Assembly (NCBI RefSeq): GCF_030295385.1
Contig: NZ_AP027079.1
Coordinates: forward strand, 2,728,001 to 2,792,000
Length of the DNA stretch: 64,000 nt
Reading direction: 5' to 3'
Source: Geothrix oryzae
GTDB lineage: Bacteria > Acidobacteriota > Holophagae > Holophagales > Holophagaceae
The notes below the pieces were generated by a model. That model was not told where the DNA came from. It did not search any database and worked only from the letters and a program-made list of their open reading frames with translations. Made by a program: the position numbers and the translations under genes. Below are positions 11,208 to 19,998 of this stretch, piece by piece (positions within the stretch are counted from its first letter, which is position 1; every line of letters starts with the position of its first letter).

Positions 11208-11284
11208 GGGGTTGTAGCTCAGTCGGTTAGAGTGCCAGCCTGTCACGCTGGAAGTCGCGGGTTCGAGCCCCGTCAGCCCCGCCA
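11208..11284 (+). tRNA. tRNA-Asp (anticodon GUC)
   Basis: Acceptor GGGGTTG pairs with CAGCCCC, with an encoded GCCA end. The anticodon stem CCAGC/GCTGG has loop CTGTCAC (anticodon GTC), and the T arm GCGGG TTCGAGC CCCGT is intact. It is 28 bases after tRNA-Val, so both are probably one transcript. Confidence 0.96.
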
Positions 11285-11314
11285 AAAAACGCGCCCCCTG
11301 GGCGCGTTTTTTTT
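11285..11314 (+). terminator. Rho-independent terminator of the tRNA operon
   Basis: CGCGCC (11290-11295) and GGCGCG (11301-11306) form the stem, preceded by six A and followed by eight T. It starts directly after the tRNA-Asp CCA. Confidence 0.9.
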
Positions 11315-11471
11315 GCGGCGGGGCCGAGGGGCCCGAACCCGCGAGTGGGCTCGCCGAGGCGCCACTTGATGTGGCGCCGAACGAGACCGGCGGATCCTAG
11401 CCCAAAGGGCGACGGAGACGCGTTCGAGCCCTCGATGGTATGGGACGAGGTGAAAGGCGGGGCTGTCCCCC

Positions 11472-11873
11472 CTATTCCCTCAACGACCACATCCGCACGA
11501 TCTTCCCTGCCTTCACCTGGTAGATGGTGACGGCCACGAGGGGCTCCTTGCCCGCCCGGCCCTTGATCTTCTCCTTCTGGATCACGAAGTCCCCGGACAC
11601 CATCTGGGCCTCCGCGGAGGCGTGAAGGTCGGGATTCGCCTGGAAGCGCGCCGCGTAGAGTTCCCGGAGCCGGGCCTTGCCGGTGGGGGCCGAGGTGGCG
11701 GGAATCTCGGAGACTTCCACCTCCTCCGCGAAGAGGGCCAGGAAGCCCTCCAGGTCGTGGGCGTTGAAGGTCTCGATCTGCTTCTGCACCGTGGCGGTGG
11801 GACTGAGGACCTTCGGGGTGGGGGCCGCCGTCAGAATCGAGGAGACGACGAGCATGGACAGAGGACGGATCAT
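11472..11873 (-). CDS. SnoaL/NTF2-like secreted protein
   Basis: The 133-residue product begins with a signal peptide (MIRPLSMLVVSSILTAAPTP). It then shows the NTF2-like fold pattern: TVQKQIETFNAHDLEGFLALFAEEVEV, a middle helix LRELYAARFQANPDLHA, and a strand end GKIVRMWSLRE. Proteins of this fold include ketosteroid isomerases and many small-molecule binding proteins; there is no specific catalytic clue. The ATG at 11873 follows GGGGTG. It is divergent from der, about 100 bases away. Confidence 0.75.
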   Translation of the reverse strand: MIRPLSMLVVSSILTAAPTPKVLSPTATVQKQIETFNAHDLEGFLALFAEEVEVSEIPATSAPTGKARLRELYAARFQANPDLHASAEAQMVSGDFVIQKEKIKGRAGKEPLVAVTIYQVKAGKIVRMWSLRE

Positions 11874-11972
11874 GGACACCCCGGGGAAGATCGGTCCACT
11901 GTAGCCGCCCCCGCGAAATCCGCCCGTGCCCTTTCGCCCCATGCCCGATAGACTGGAAGGCTTGGAACAACT

Positions 11973-13553
11973 ATGAAACTGCCCCTCGTCGCCCTCTGCG
12001 GACGCCCCAATGTGGGCAAGTCCACCCTCTTCAACCGGCTCACCCGCAGCCGCGCGGCCCTGGTCCACGACCTGCCGGGCATGACCCGGGACCGCAGCTA
12101 CGGCCGCGTCACCTGCCTGAGCGAGGAGGGCGAGGCCGAGGAGATCTTCGAGCTGGTGGACACCGGCGGCCTGGACTTCGAGGGCGACGATGTCATCACC
12201 CAGGGCATCACCCGCATGGCCGAGGCCGCGCTGGGCGAAGCCCATGTCGCCATCCTGCTGGTGGACGGCCACGACGGCCTCACCGCCGGCGACGAGGAGA
12301 TCGCCGCGCGCCTGCGCCGCCAGGGCAAGCCCATCCTCCTCGTCATCAACAAGCTCGACGGCATGAAGGGCGGCGCGCCCGATGCCGGCTTCTACGGGCT
12401 GGGCTTCGACGAGGTGCTGGCCATCTCGGCCGCCCACGGGGCGGGCGTCCCCGAGCTGATCGAGGCCCTGCGGGCCCGCCTGCCCTTCCACCGCACACCG
12501 GAGGAGGCCGAGAGCCACTCCCTGTCCGACGAGCTGCGCTTCGCCCTCATCGGCCGGCCCAATGTGGGCAAGTCGTCCCTCACGAACCGCCTGCTGGGCT
12601 ACGAGCGCAGCCTCGTCAGCGAGGTCGCCGGCACCACGCGCGATACCGTGGACACGGTCTTCCATGTGAAGGACCGGGTCTACCGGATGATCGACACCGC
12701 CGGCATCCGCAAGAAGGGCAAGACCCACGAGGGTGCAGAGAAGCTCAGCATCCTCAAGGCCAAGCAGGCCATGGCCCGGGCCGATGTGAGTCTGCTCCTG
12801 CTGGATGCCGTGGAAGGCGCCACCCATCAGGACGCCGTCATCGCCGGCTACGCCCAGGAGGCCGGGGCCGCCGTCATCCTCGTGGTGAACAAGTGGGATC
12901 TCGTCGAGAAGGACACCCACACCATCTACGGCGCCGAGGAGGACCTGCGCCGCAGCCTGGGTTTCCTGCACCACGCGCCCATGATCTTCCTTTCGGCGCT
13001 CACGGGACAGCGCGTGTCGAAACTCTTCGGCATGATCGATACGCTGGCGGAGGCCCACGGCCGCCGCATCCCCACGGGCGAGCTGAACCGGTTCCTGCGT
13101 GAGACCGTGAGCGCCATGAGCCCACATGCCATCGACGGCAAGCTCCCCAAGCTCTACTTCATGACCCAGGTGGGCGTGCGGCCCCCCAGCTTCGTGGTGA
13201 AGGCCAACACGGACCGGGGCCTGCACTTCAGCTATGTGCGCTACATGGAGAACCGGCTCCGGGAGCAGTTCGGCTTGGCGGGCGTGCCCCTGCGCCTCAG
13301 CGTCCAGAAGAAGAAGACCGGCGAGGGCGAGGAGCCGGAAGTGGCCCCGGTGCGCCGCATCCTGGATCCCGGCGAGGGCTTGAAGCCCTCCCGCAGCAAC
13401 GAGTCCCTCCAGGCCCAGCGGGTGGACAAGGTCAAGGCCCGGCCGCGCCCCAAGAAGAAGGAAGGCCCCAAGCCCGCCGCCAAGCAGGCGCCGAAGAGGG
13501 GCAAGGGCGCGCCGCCCAAGCGCATCCGGCAGAAGTCCACCAAGAAGGTGTAG
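11973..13553 (+). CDS. der: Ribosome-associated GTPase Der (EngA)
   Basis: Der acts in assembly of the 50S ribosomal subunit. Two GTPase domains in tandem are visible: GRPNVGKSTLFN with DTGG and NKLD in the first, and GRPNVGKSSLTN with DTAGIRKKGK and NKWDLVEK in the second, followed by a KH-like domain (RHAIDGKLPKLYFMTQVGVRPPSFV-type segment). At 526 residues it is longer than the usual ~440-490. The last ~65 residues are a Lys/Pro-rich basic tail (KARPRPKKKEGPKPAAKQAPKR...), which could strengthen rRNA binding. Confidence 0.96.
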   Translation: MKLPLVALCGRPNVGKSTLFNRLTRSRAALVHDLPGMTRDRSYGRVTCLSEEGEAEEIFELVDTGGLDFEGDDVITQGITRMAEAALGEAHVAILLVDGHDGLTAGDEEIAARLRRQGKPILLVINKLDGMKGGAPDAGFYGLGFDEVLAISAAHGAGVPELIEALRARLPFHRTPEEAESHSLSDELRFALIGRPNVGKSSLTNRLLGYERSLVSEVAGTTRDTVDTVFHVKDRVYRMIDTAGIRKKGKTHEGAEKLSILKAKQAMARADVSLLLLDAVEGATHQDAVIAGYAQEAGAAVILVVNKWDLVEKDTHTIYGAEEDLRRSLGFLHHAPMIFLSALTGQRVSKLFGMIDTLAEAHGRRIPTGELNRFLRETVSAMSPHAIDGKLPKLYFMTQVGVRPPSFVVKANTDRGLHFSYVRYMENRLREQFGLAGVPLRLSVQKKKTGEGEEPEVAPVRRILDPGEGLKPSRSNESLQAQRVDKVKARPRPKKKEGPKPAAKQAPKRGKGAPPKRIRQKSTKKV

Positions 13554-13636
13554 AGGCCCCGGGCCCCCGAGGTCATGGAAACGGGGGGCGCGGGATGGGG
13601 CTTTGGGCTATCGTAGGCCACCTCCCCGGAGCCCCC

Positions 13637-14893
13637 ATGATCCTGCGCTGCCTCCTCGTCAGCCTCCTCGGCCTCGCGCTCTGCGCCCAGGAGCGCCCGC
13701 TCGTCCTGAAGGCGGCGCGGCTGCTGGATGTCCGTACCGGGAGGGTCGAGACCCCTGGCCAAGTCTGGGTGAAGGATGGCCGCATCCAGCCCGGCGCCCC
13801 GCCCGCGGGTGCGGAAACGCTCGATCTGGGTGATCGCACCCTGCTGCCGGGCCTCATCGACTGCCATACCCACCTGCTCATCCCCGCGGGCCTGGGCGAG
13901 CTGGGCTACCTCAAGCGCAGCCAGGGGGCTCTGATCCTCGATGGCGTGGTGAATGCCCGCAAGGTCCTCCAAGCCGGCTTCACCACGGTGCGGGATGTGG
14001 GCGCCTCCGCCGGATTCGGCGATGTGGCGCTGCGCGAAGCCATCGCCCGCGGCGATGTCCCCGGCCCCCGCCTGCTGGTGGCCGGCCCCGCCCTCTCCAT
14101 CACCGGAGGACACGGTGACCTCAACGGGTTTCCCCCCCACCTCCACACCCAGGATGAGCACATCGTGGATTCCCCCGATGCGGCCCGGCACACCGTCCGG
14201 GAATGGCGCAAGCGCGGCGTGGACCTCATCAAGATCCACGCCACGGGCGGCGTGCTGTCCAACCACGACGATCCCGCCGCCCCCAGCTTCAGTCCGGCGG
14301 AGTTCAAGGCCATCGTCGACGAGGCCAACCGGCGCGGCATGGATGTCTGCGCCCACGCCCACGGCGACGCCGGCATCCTCGAGGCCACGGTGGCCGGCGT
14401 CCGTTCCATCGAGCACGGGAGCCTGCTGAGCCCCGCCACCGCCAGGGAGATGAAGGCCCGCGGCACCTTCCTCGTGCCCACGCTCTATGCCCTCGAATCC
14501 ATCCTGCTGCCGGGCAATCCCTACAAGGTGCCCCAGGGTTCCCTGGCCAAGGCCCGCGCCATCCTGCCCCTGCGCCGGGCCGGGTTCAAGGCCGCCCTGG
14601 AGGCCGGCGTTCCCATCGCCTACGGCACCGACATCGGCGTCTTCGAGCACGGCCAGGTGGCCATGGATTTCCGGTACCTCGTGAGCTACGGCATGACGCC
14701 CCTGCAGGCCATCCAGAGCGCCACCGTGACCGCCGCCCGACTGCTGCGGCTCGAGGGCGAGATCGGCACGCTGGAAGCCGGCCGCACCGCGGACATCATC
14801 GCGGTGGACGGCGACCCCCTGAAGGACATCACCACCCTCGAACAGGTGCGGTTCGTGCTGCGCGAGGGCCGCATCGTCCGTCGCGAGCCTTGA
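13637..14893 (+). CDS. Secreted amidohydrolase (imidazolonepropionase/prolidase-like)
   Basis: This 418-residue protein has a signal peptide (MILRCLLVSLLGLALCAQ) and a metal-dependent amidohydrolase fold. LLPGLIDCHTHLL gives the HxH metal pair, DLIKIHATGG carries the usual carbamylated-lysine region, HAHGDAGI and SIEHGSLL give the next His ligands, and YGTDIGVF gives the Asp. The C-terminal EIGTLEAGRTADIIAVDGDPLKDI is the classic composite-domain ending. Homologues include imidazolonepropionase-like and Xaa-Pro dipeptidase-like enzymes; the substrate is unknown. The ATG at 13637 has GGAG upstream and starts the signal peptide. Confidence 0.88.
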   Translation: MILRCLLVSLLGLALCAQERPLVLKAARLLDVRTGRVETPGQVWVKDGRIQPGAPPAGAETLDLGDRTLLPGLIDCHTHLLIPAGLGELGYLKRSQGALILDGVVNARKVLQAGFTTVRDVGASAGFGDVALREAIARGDVPGPRLLVAGPALSITGGHGDLNGFPPHLHTQDEHIVDSPDAARHTVREWRKRGVDLIKIHATGGVLSNHDDPAAPSFSPAEFKAIVDEANRRGMDVCAHAHGDAGILEATVAGVRSIEHGSLLSPATAREMKARGTFLVPTLYALESILLPGNPYKVPQGSLAKARAILPLRRAGFKAALEAGVPIAYGTDIGVFEHGQVAMDFRYLVSYGMTPLQAIQSATVTAARLLRLEGEIGTLEAGRTADIIAVDGDPLKDITTLEQVRFVLREGRIVRREP

Positions 14894-15004
14894 TCAAAAC
14901 CTCCAATTACGATTCACAGATATGTTATTAATTATTTTAAATAATATAGTTAGATCGTATTTTGTCAAATAGAATTGATTCTCATAAAAATTAACAAGCC
15001 TTAA
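14894..15004 (+). promoter_or_regulatory. AT-rich island before the M4 protease, with a possible promoter
   Basis: About 110 bases, roughly three quarters A/T by eye, stand out sharply in a GC-rich chromosome. Inside is a possible sigma-70 promoter: TTGTCA at 14962-14967, 17 bases, then TAAAAA at 14985-14990. A small inverted repeat ACAAG/CTTGT lies at 14994-15009. It could be a promoter with UP-like A/T tracts or a site for a silencing protein. Confidence 0.4.
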
Positions 15005-15010
15005 CTTGTG

Positions 15011-15110
15011 GGGCCCTGGACGGGCCGGGAAGCTGACGGTCTCACTTCCGTTCTTTCTTCCCCCCCGTGATCCCAAGGTCTTCGCTCGCGAAGCCTGGGC
15101 GCCGTCCAGG
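15011..15110 (+). promoter_or_regulatory. Structured 5' leader of the M4 protease gene
   Basis: CCTGGACGG at 15015-15023 is the reverse complement of CCGTCCAGG at 15102-15110, and an inner hairpin CTTCG/CGAAG with a flanking AGG/CCT lies at 15072-15099. Together they could fold the leader into a long closed stem ending about 40 bases before the protease Shine-Dalgarno site. Confidence 0.35.
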
Positions 15111-15164
15111 CCGGAAGAGCCGGGGCGGTCGCGAACCCTCTTCCCCTTCCTGAAGGAGTTGCCC

Positions 15165-17594
15165 ATGGCAACGACTAAGGGCCGCATGGCCCTGTCCTTC
15201 CTGACCGCGGCCCTCGCCGCCGGTTCCCTGACCGCCCGTTCCCCGCAGGAATCCCTGCGCGTGAACGCCGCCGCCGACCGCCTCCTGGCGGAGCGCACCC
15301 AGCTGGGCCTGGATGCCGATCATGCCTTCCGGCTCCGCGACTCGCACTCAGACCAGCTGGGCCAGACCCATGGCCACTTCCAGCAGACCTACAAGGGCGT
15401 GAAGGTCTGGGGCGGCGACGCCATCACCCACACCGGCAAGGACGGCGCCGAACTCCCGCTGACCAACGCCCTGCACCGGAACATCACCATCAATGTGATG
15501 CCTTCGCTGAGCGAGGGGGAAGCGCTGGCGGCGGCCCAGTCCGACCTGGCCCCCAAGGGCCCCTTCGCCTACGCCCCGACCACGGAGCTGGTGGTCTATC
15601 CCGAGATGGTGGAAGTCACCCGCCCCGGGAAGCGCGCCCTCGACCAGCTGAATGCCGACGATGTGACCCGCCAGGTGCTCCGGCACACCTTGGCCTACCA
15701 TGTCCACACCGAGCTCGAGAACGAGGCCGACGGCATCCGCCACACCGACTACCTCGTGAACGCCCACACCGGCGCCATCCTGAAGAAGTGGAACACCCTC
15801 CACACCACGGCCGCCACCGGCACCGGCAACAGCCAGTACAACGGCGTCGTCTCCCTCCCCACGAACTACACCGGCACCACCTACGAGCTGCGGGACATGA
15901 CCCGCGGCACCGGCGGCACCTTCGGCAACAATGTGGTGACCAACTCGGCCCACGCCGCGACCACCTCTACGGCTGCCGGCACCCTCTACACGGACGCCGA
16001 CAACACCTGGGGCGATGGCGCCAACTATGTGGAAGGCTCCTCCACCACGGCCGCCAACGGCGAAACCGCCGCGGTGGACGCCATGTTCGGCATGGTCAAG
16101 TCCTGGGACTTCTACAAGAGCGTCTTCGGCCGCAACGGCATCGATGGTGCCGGCACCGCCACCTACAGCCGCGTCCACATCGGCAACAGCTACGACAACG
16201 CCTTCTGGTCCGACAGCTGCTTCTGCATGACCTACGGCGACGGCTCGTCCTTCACCACGCTCACCGCCCTCGATGTGGCCGGCCACGAGATGAGCCACGG
16301 CGTCTGCGCCCGCACGGCGAACCTCACCTATTCCGGTGAGTCGGGCGGCCTGAACGAATCCAATTCCGACATCTTCGGCACCATGATCGAGTTCTACGCC
16401 CGCGGCGGCTCCGGCGCCACCATCGGCAACACCGGCGGCAACTGGACCATCGGCGAGCAGCTCGCGTCCACGCCCCTGCGCTACATGTACAAGCCCAGCC
16501 TGGACGGCTCCAGCCCCGATGCCTGGTCCTCGACCGTCGGCAGCCTGGATGTGCACTACTCCAGCGGCCCCATGAACCGCTGCTTCTACTTCCTGAGCCA
16601 GGGCGCCACCACCACCGGCAACACCAGCACCACCTACCTGCCCAGCGGCATGACGGGCATCGGCAATGACAAGGCCGCCGCCATCTGGTTCCGGGCCCTG
16701 ACCACCTACCTCACCTCCAGCTCCAACTACGCCGCGGCCCGCACGGCCGCCATCAGCTCCGCCAAGGATCTCTACGGCGCCGGCGGCGCCGAGGAACAGG
16801 CCGTCTGGAATGCCTTCCACGGCATCAATGTGGGCGCCGCCTGGTCGGGTGGATCCACGGACACCACCGCCCCCACCGTCTCGGCCACCGAGTCCGGCAC
16901 CAGCGGCACCATCACCTTCTCCGCCACCGCCTCGGACAATGTCGGCGTGAGCCGGGTGGAGTTCTATGTGGACGGCGCGCTGAAGGGCACGGACACCACC
17001 AGCCCCTACAGCATGACCTTCGACAGCACCACCCTGACCAACGGCAGCCACAGCCTGGTGGCCAAGGCCTATGACGCGGCCGGCAATGTGGGCACCAGCA
17101 CCACCGCCACCTTCTCCGTGTCCAACGCCACCTCCGGCGCCGAGCTGATCCTGAACGGCGGGTTCGAAAGCGGCGCCACCAGCTGGACCCAGACCAGCGG
17201 CGTCATCGGCACCTTCACCGGCCAGGCCGCCCACACCGGCTCCTACGACGCCTGGATGTGCGGCTACGGCTCCGCCCACACCGACTACATCTACCAGCAG
17301 ATCGCCATCCCCAGCACCGCCACGGGCACCCTGACCTTCTGGCTCCATGTCGACTCGGCGGAAACCACCACCACCACCGCCTACGACACCCTGAAGGTCC
17401 AGGTCCTCAACACCTCCGGCACCGTGCTCGCCACCCTCGCGACCTACTCGAACCTGAACAAGGGCGCCGGCTACACGCAGAAGTCGCTGAGCCTGGCGGC
17501 CTACAAGGGCCAGACCGTCCGCCTGCGCTTCTATGCCGTGGAGGACAGCAGCCTCCAGACCTCCTTCGTCGTCGACGATGTGAGCGTCAAGTAG
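15165..17594 (+). CDS. Secreted M4 family (thermolysin-like) metallopeptidase
   Basis: A large zinc endopeptidase of 809 residues made as a preproenzyme. A signal peptide (~1-25) is followed by an FTP/PepSY propeptide (to ~210), the M4 catalytic domains (~220-560), an Ig-like domain (~570-660, TAPTVSATESGTSGTITFSA) and a C-terminal beta-sandwich (~665-809, ELILNGGFESGATSW...FVVDDVSVK). Zinc ligands are H374 and H378 in HEMSH and E398 in GGLNESNSD, at the exact M4 spacing; E375 is the catalytic base. The ATG at 15165 has GGAG upstream. It probably degrades extracellular protein. An AT-rich island and a foldable leader precede it, and a terminator follows. Confidence 0.95.
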   Translation: MATTKGRMALSFLTAALAAGSLTARSPQESLRVNAAADRLLAERTQLGLDADHAFRLRDSHSDQLGQTHGHFQQTYKGVKVWGGDAITHTGKDGAELPLTNALHRNITINVMPSLSEGEALAAAQSDLAPKGPFAYAPTTELVVYPEMVEVTRPGKRALDQLNADDVTRQVLRHTLAYHVHTELENEADGIRHTDYLVNAHTGAILKKWNTLHTTAATGTGNSQYNGVVSLPTNYTGTTYELRDMTRGTGGTFGNNVVTNSAHAATTSTAAGTLYTDADNTWGDGANYVEGSSTTAANGETAAVDAMFGMVKSWDFYKSVFGRNGIDGAGTATYSRVHIGNSYDNAFWSDSCFCMTYGDGSSFTTLTALDVAGHEMSHGVCARTANLTYSGESGGLNESNSDIFGTMIEFYARGGSGATIGNTGGNWTIGEQLASTPLRYMYKPSLDGSSPDAWSSTVGSLDVHYSSGPMNRCFYFLSQGATTTGNTSTTYLPSGMTGIGNDKAAAIWFRALTTYLTSSSNYAAARTAAISSAKDLYGAGGAEEQAVWNAFHGINVGAAWSGGSTDTTAPTVSATESGTSGTITFSATASDNVGVSRVEFYVDGALKGTDTTSPYSMTFDSTTLTNGSHSLVAKAYDAAGNVGTSTTATFSVSNATSGAELILNGGFESGATSWTQTSGVIGTFTGQAAHTGSYDAWMCGYGSAHTDYIYQQIAIPSTATGTLTFWLHVDSAETTTTTAYDTLKVQVLNTSGTVLATLATYSNLNKGAGYTQKSLSLAAYKGQTVRLRFYAVEDSSLQTSFVVDDVSVK

Positions 17595-17611
17595 GCTGAA
17601 CGAATCCAGGG

Positions 17612-17640
17612 AAAAGGGCCGCTTCCGAGCGGCCCTTTTT
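17612..17640. terminator. Bidirectional terminator between the M4 protease and recN
   Basis: AGGGCCGCT/AGCGGCCCT stem with loop TCCG, flanked by AAAA on one side and TTTTT on the other, so it can serve both converging genes. Its T run reaches the last base of the recN stop. Confidence 0.85.
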
Positions 17641-19337
17641 CATCCCTCCAGCAGCACCTTGGCGTGCTCCAAGGCCTCGGGGCGGTCGGGATGGCCGGAC
17701 AGGAGCCGCGCCAACTCGCGGTTGCGCGCCTCGCCTGCCACCCAGCCCAGGGCGCTGCGGGTGCGGCCGCCTTCGGTCTCCTTGTGCAGACGGCCATGCC
17801 GGTCGGCGCGGGCCGCCACCTGGGCCAGGTGCGTGACGGCCAGCACCTGGTGGGCCCGCCCCAGCTCCGCCACGGCCTTGCCCACGGCCAGGGCCGTTTC
17901 GCCCCCCAGGCCCGCATCCACCTCGTCCAGCACCAGGGTCAGGGCGTCCTTCACCCCGGCCCCCCGAACGCCGATACCCGGGGCGAGGCCGGCGCCCACC
18001 AGGGCCAGCATGAGGCGGCTCAGCTCGCCGCCGGAGGCGATCTTGGCCAGGGGCCGGAAACCCTCGCCGGGATTGGGTTCGATCCAGATGGCCAGGGCCG
18101 AGAAGCCCTGCGCGGCCACGCGCACGGACCGGCCGCTCTGCTGCACCGGACTGCCAGCCTCCTCCGCCAGCGACAGCCGCAGCTGAAGGCGCGCCCCCTT
18201 CATGCCCAGGCGCCCCAGACGCTTCTGCACCTCGGCCTCCAGCTTCGGGATGGCCGCGGTCCGCTTCCCATGCAGGACCTCCGCAGCGGCCCGGTAGGCC
18301 TCCACCACCTTGGCCAGGGCGACCTCCAGTTCCTTCACGGACGCATCCCCGGCCAGGAGGGAGCGCTGCTCGTCCCTCAGGGCCTGCGCCCGGACCGGCA
18401 GTTCCTCCGGTTCGCAGCGGTGGCGGCGGGCCAGGCGCTCGTACTGGGCCAGCCGGGCCTCCATGGCCTCGATGCGATCGGCCCCGGCGCTGGCCCAGCG
18501 GATGGCCTGGTCCTGGACCAGCGCCAGCAGATCCTCCAGTTCCAGGGTCACGGAGCGCAGGCGGTCCTGCTCGGCAATGGCGTCCGGCCAGTGGTTCACG
18601 GCCCGCACCAGCGCCTTGTGGGCCAGTTCCACTTTCGGCAGTCCCGCATTCAGGGCTTCCGCGGCCTCCCGGAACGCCTGCTCGAGATGCACGGCGTGGC
18701 GCAGGGGCTCGCGATCCGCCCGGAGCTGGGCCCACTCGCCGGGCTTCGGCGCGAGCTTGTCCAGGTCGGCCAGGGCTTCGGCCAGCTGCTCCAGGCGCTG
18801 CTCCCGCTCGGCCTCGCTGCGGCGCCGGGCCTTCAGCGCGGCCTCGGCCGCGCGTACCGCCGCTGCCTCGACCTCCAGACAGGGCTCGAGGCCCAGCACC
18901 TCGTCCACCAGCGCCAGGTGGCGCTCCTCGCCCAGCAAGGACTGATGATCATGCTGGCTCGTGAGGCGCATCCAGAGGCGGCCCGCATCCCGCAGATCCG
19001 CCAGGGCGCAGCTGGCCCCGTTGATCCAGGCCCGGCTGCGACCGGCCCCCACCTCCCGGCGCAGCACCACGGGCTGCTCCTCCGGCAGGCCCCGCTCGGC
19101 GAGAAAGCCCCGCCAGGCTTCGAAGCGCCCTTCCACCACAGCCTCGACCGTGGCCCGCTCCGCCCCGTGGCGCACCAGTTCCCCATCGCCCCGGGCTCCC
19201 ACCAGGAGGGAGAGCGCGTCCACCAGCAGGGACTTGCCCGCCCCCGTCTCGCCCGTGAGCACCGTGAAGCCCGGCCCCCAATCCAGGGACAGATCCTCCA
19301 CCAGGGCCAGGTTCTGGATTCTCAGGGATGAAAGCAT
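17640..19337 (-). CDS. recN: DNA repair protein RecN
   Basis: RecN is an SMC-like ATPase acting in double-strand break repair. The N-terminus has LRIQNLALVEDLSLDWGPGFTVLTGETGAGKS with the Walker A motif; long coiled-coil segments occupy the middle (EAALKARRRSEAEREQRLEQLAEALADL...). The C-terminus has the ASGGELSRLMLAL signature and LVLDEVDAGLGG (Walker B/D loop). Length (565) is normal. It converges with the M4 protease and shares its terminator. Confidence 0.96.
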   Translation of the reverse strand: MLSSLRIQNLALVEDLSLDWGPGFTVLTGETGAGKSLLVDALSLLVGARGDGELVRHGAERATVEAVVEGRFEAWRGFLAERGLPEEQPVVLRREVGAGRSRAWINGASCALADLRDAGRLWMRLTSQHDHQSLLGEERHLALVDEVLGLEPCLEVEAAAVRAAEAALKARRRSEAEREQRLEQLAEALADLDKLAPKPGEWAQLRADREPLRHAVHLEQAFREAAEALNAGLPKVELAHKALVRAVNHWPDAIAEQDRLRSVTLELEDLLALVQDQAIRWASAGADRIEAMEARLAQYERLARRHRCEPEELPVRAQALRDEQRSLLAGDASVKELEVALAKVVEAYRAAAEVLHGKRTAAIPKLEAEVQKRLGRLGMKGARLQLRLSLAEEAGSPVQQSGRSVRVAAQGFSALAIWIEPNPGEGFRPLAKIASGGELSRLMLALVGAGLAPGIGVRGAGVKDALTLVLDEVDAGLGGETALAVGKAVAELGRAHQVLAVTHLAQVAARADRHGRLHKETEGGRTRSALGWVAGEARNRELARLLSGHPDRPEALEHAKVLLEG

Positions 19338-19405
19338 GGGACCAGTCTAGCGGGAGGACGGGTCGAGGCCGGACCCCCTAAGCTCCGGCTCAGGTCTCGA
19401 TCGGC

Positions 19406-19858
19406 CTATTCCGAGACGCCCTGATTCCCCAGCTGCTCCAGTCGGCGCTTCGCCTCTCGCTTCCCGATCTTCCTCAAGGCGGCGATGGCCGCCAGCTGGG
19501 CCTGCCGGGGGCGGCTCTTCTCGGCCTCCCAGTGGTAGATGGATTGGCCGGAGACCCCGAGCAGCAGACCCATGTCTGCGGCAGAGAGTCCGAGCTTCTG
19601 GCGCTGCGCGGCGAACCGCTTCGCACTGAAGCGAATGGGGGAGGTGCTCTCTTCGCTTTTCGGGGGGGTCGGCCTCCCCAGAACCTGTTTGGAAACCCGT
19701 GCTTGCAGCTTCTCGAGCTGATCCGTCCGACGCTTCAGCTGTGCGATCTCCGAGCGTGAGTGGCTCAAGGCCTTCTTGAGGCTCTCGAGTTCGTTGCGGA
19801 CTTCTTTTCGGGCGAGGCGGAGAATCTCGGCCTTCAGCAGTGAGGCGATGTTGGGCAT
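19406..19858 (-). CDS. XRE-type helix-turn-helix regulator with N-terminal coiled coil
   Basis: A 150-residue protein. Residues 1-60 are a charged helix likely to form a coiled coil (EVRNELESLKKALSHSRSEIAQLKRRTDQLEKL). Residues ~80-125 are a Cro/CI-type HTH (RQKLGLSAADMGLLLGVSGQSIYHWEAEKSRP). The ATG at 19858 follows GGGAG. Targets are unknown. It lies between recN and an amidohydrolase gene, all on the minus strand. Confidence 0.85.
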   Translation of the reverse strand: MPNIASLLKAEILRLARKEVRNELESLKKALSHSRSEIAQLKRRTDQLEKLQARVSKQVLGRPTPPKSEESTSPIRFSAKRFAAQRQKLGLSAADMGLLLGVSGQSIYHWEAEKSRPRQAQLAAIAALRKIGKREAKRRLEQLGNQGVSE

Positions 19859-19998
19859 GGGGGCTCCCCTGGGGTGGCGCGGTTCCTGGCATTCCATTTT
19901 GATCGCAATCCAGGTGAAACAAGACCAGTGATTTAGGCGAAGGCTCACCAGGGATCGGGGGCGCGTGCCCCGGGATCGGCGTTTCTTGCCGACCCAGG

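Noticed and set aside
10389-11369. Open frames running through the tRNA genes on both strands
   Set aside because: They read through the tRNA-Val and tRNA-Asp cloverleaves and terminator; such translations are well-known false proteins.
15348-17348. A 666-codon Gly/Val/Ala-rich frame antisense to the M4 protease
   Set aside because: The metallopeptidase on the plus strand is certain (full zinc site); the antisense product is low-complexity with no signal or motif.
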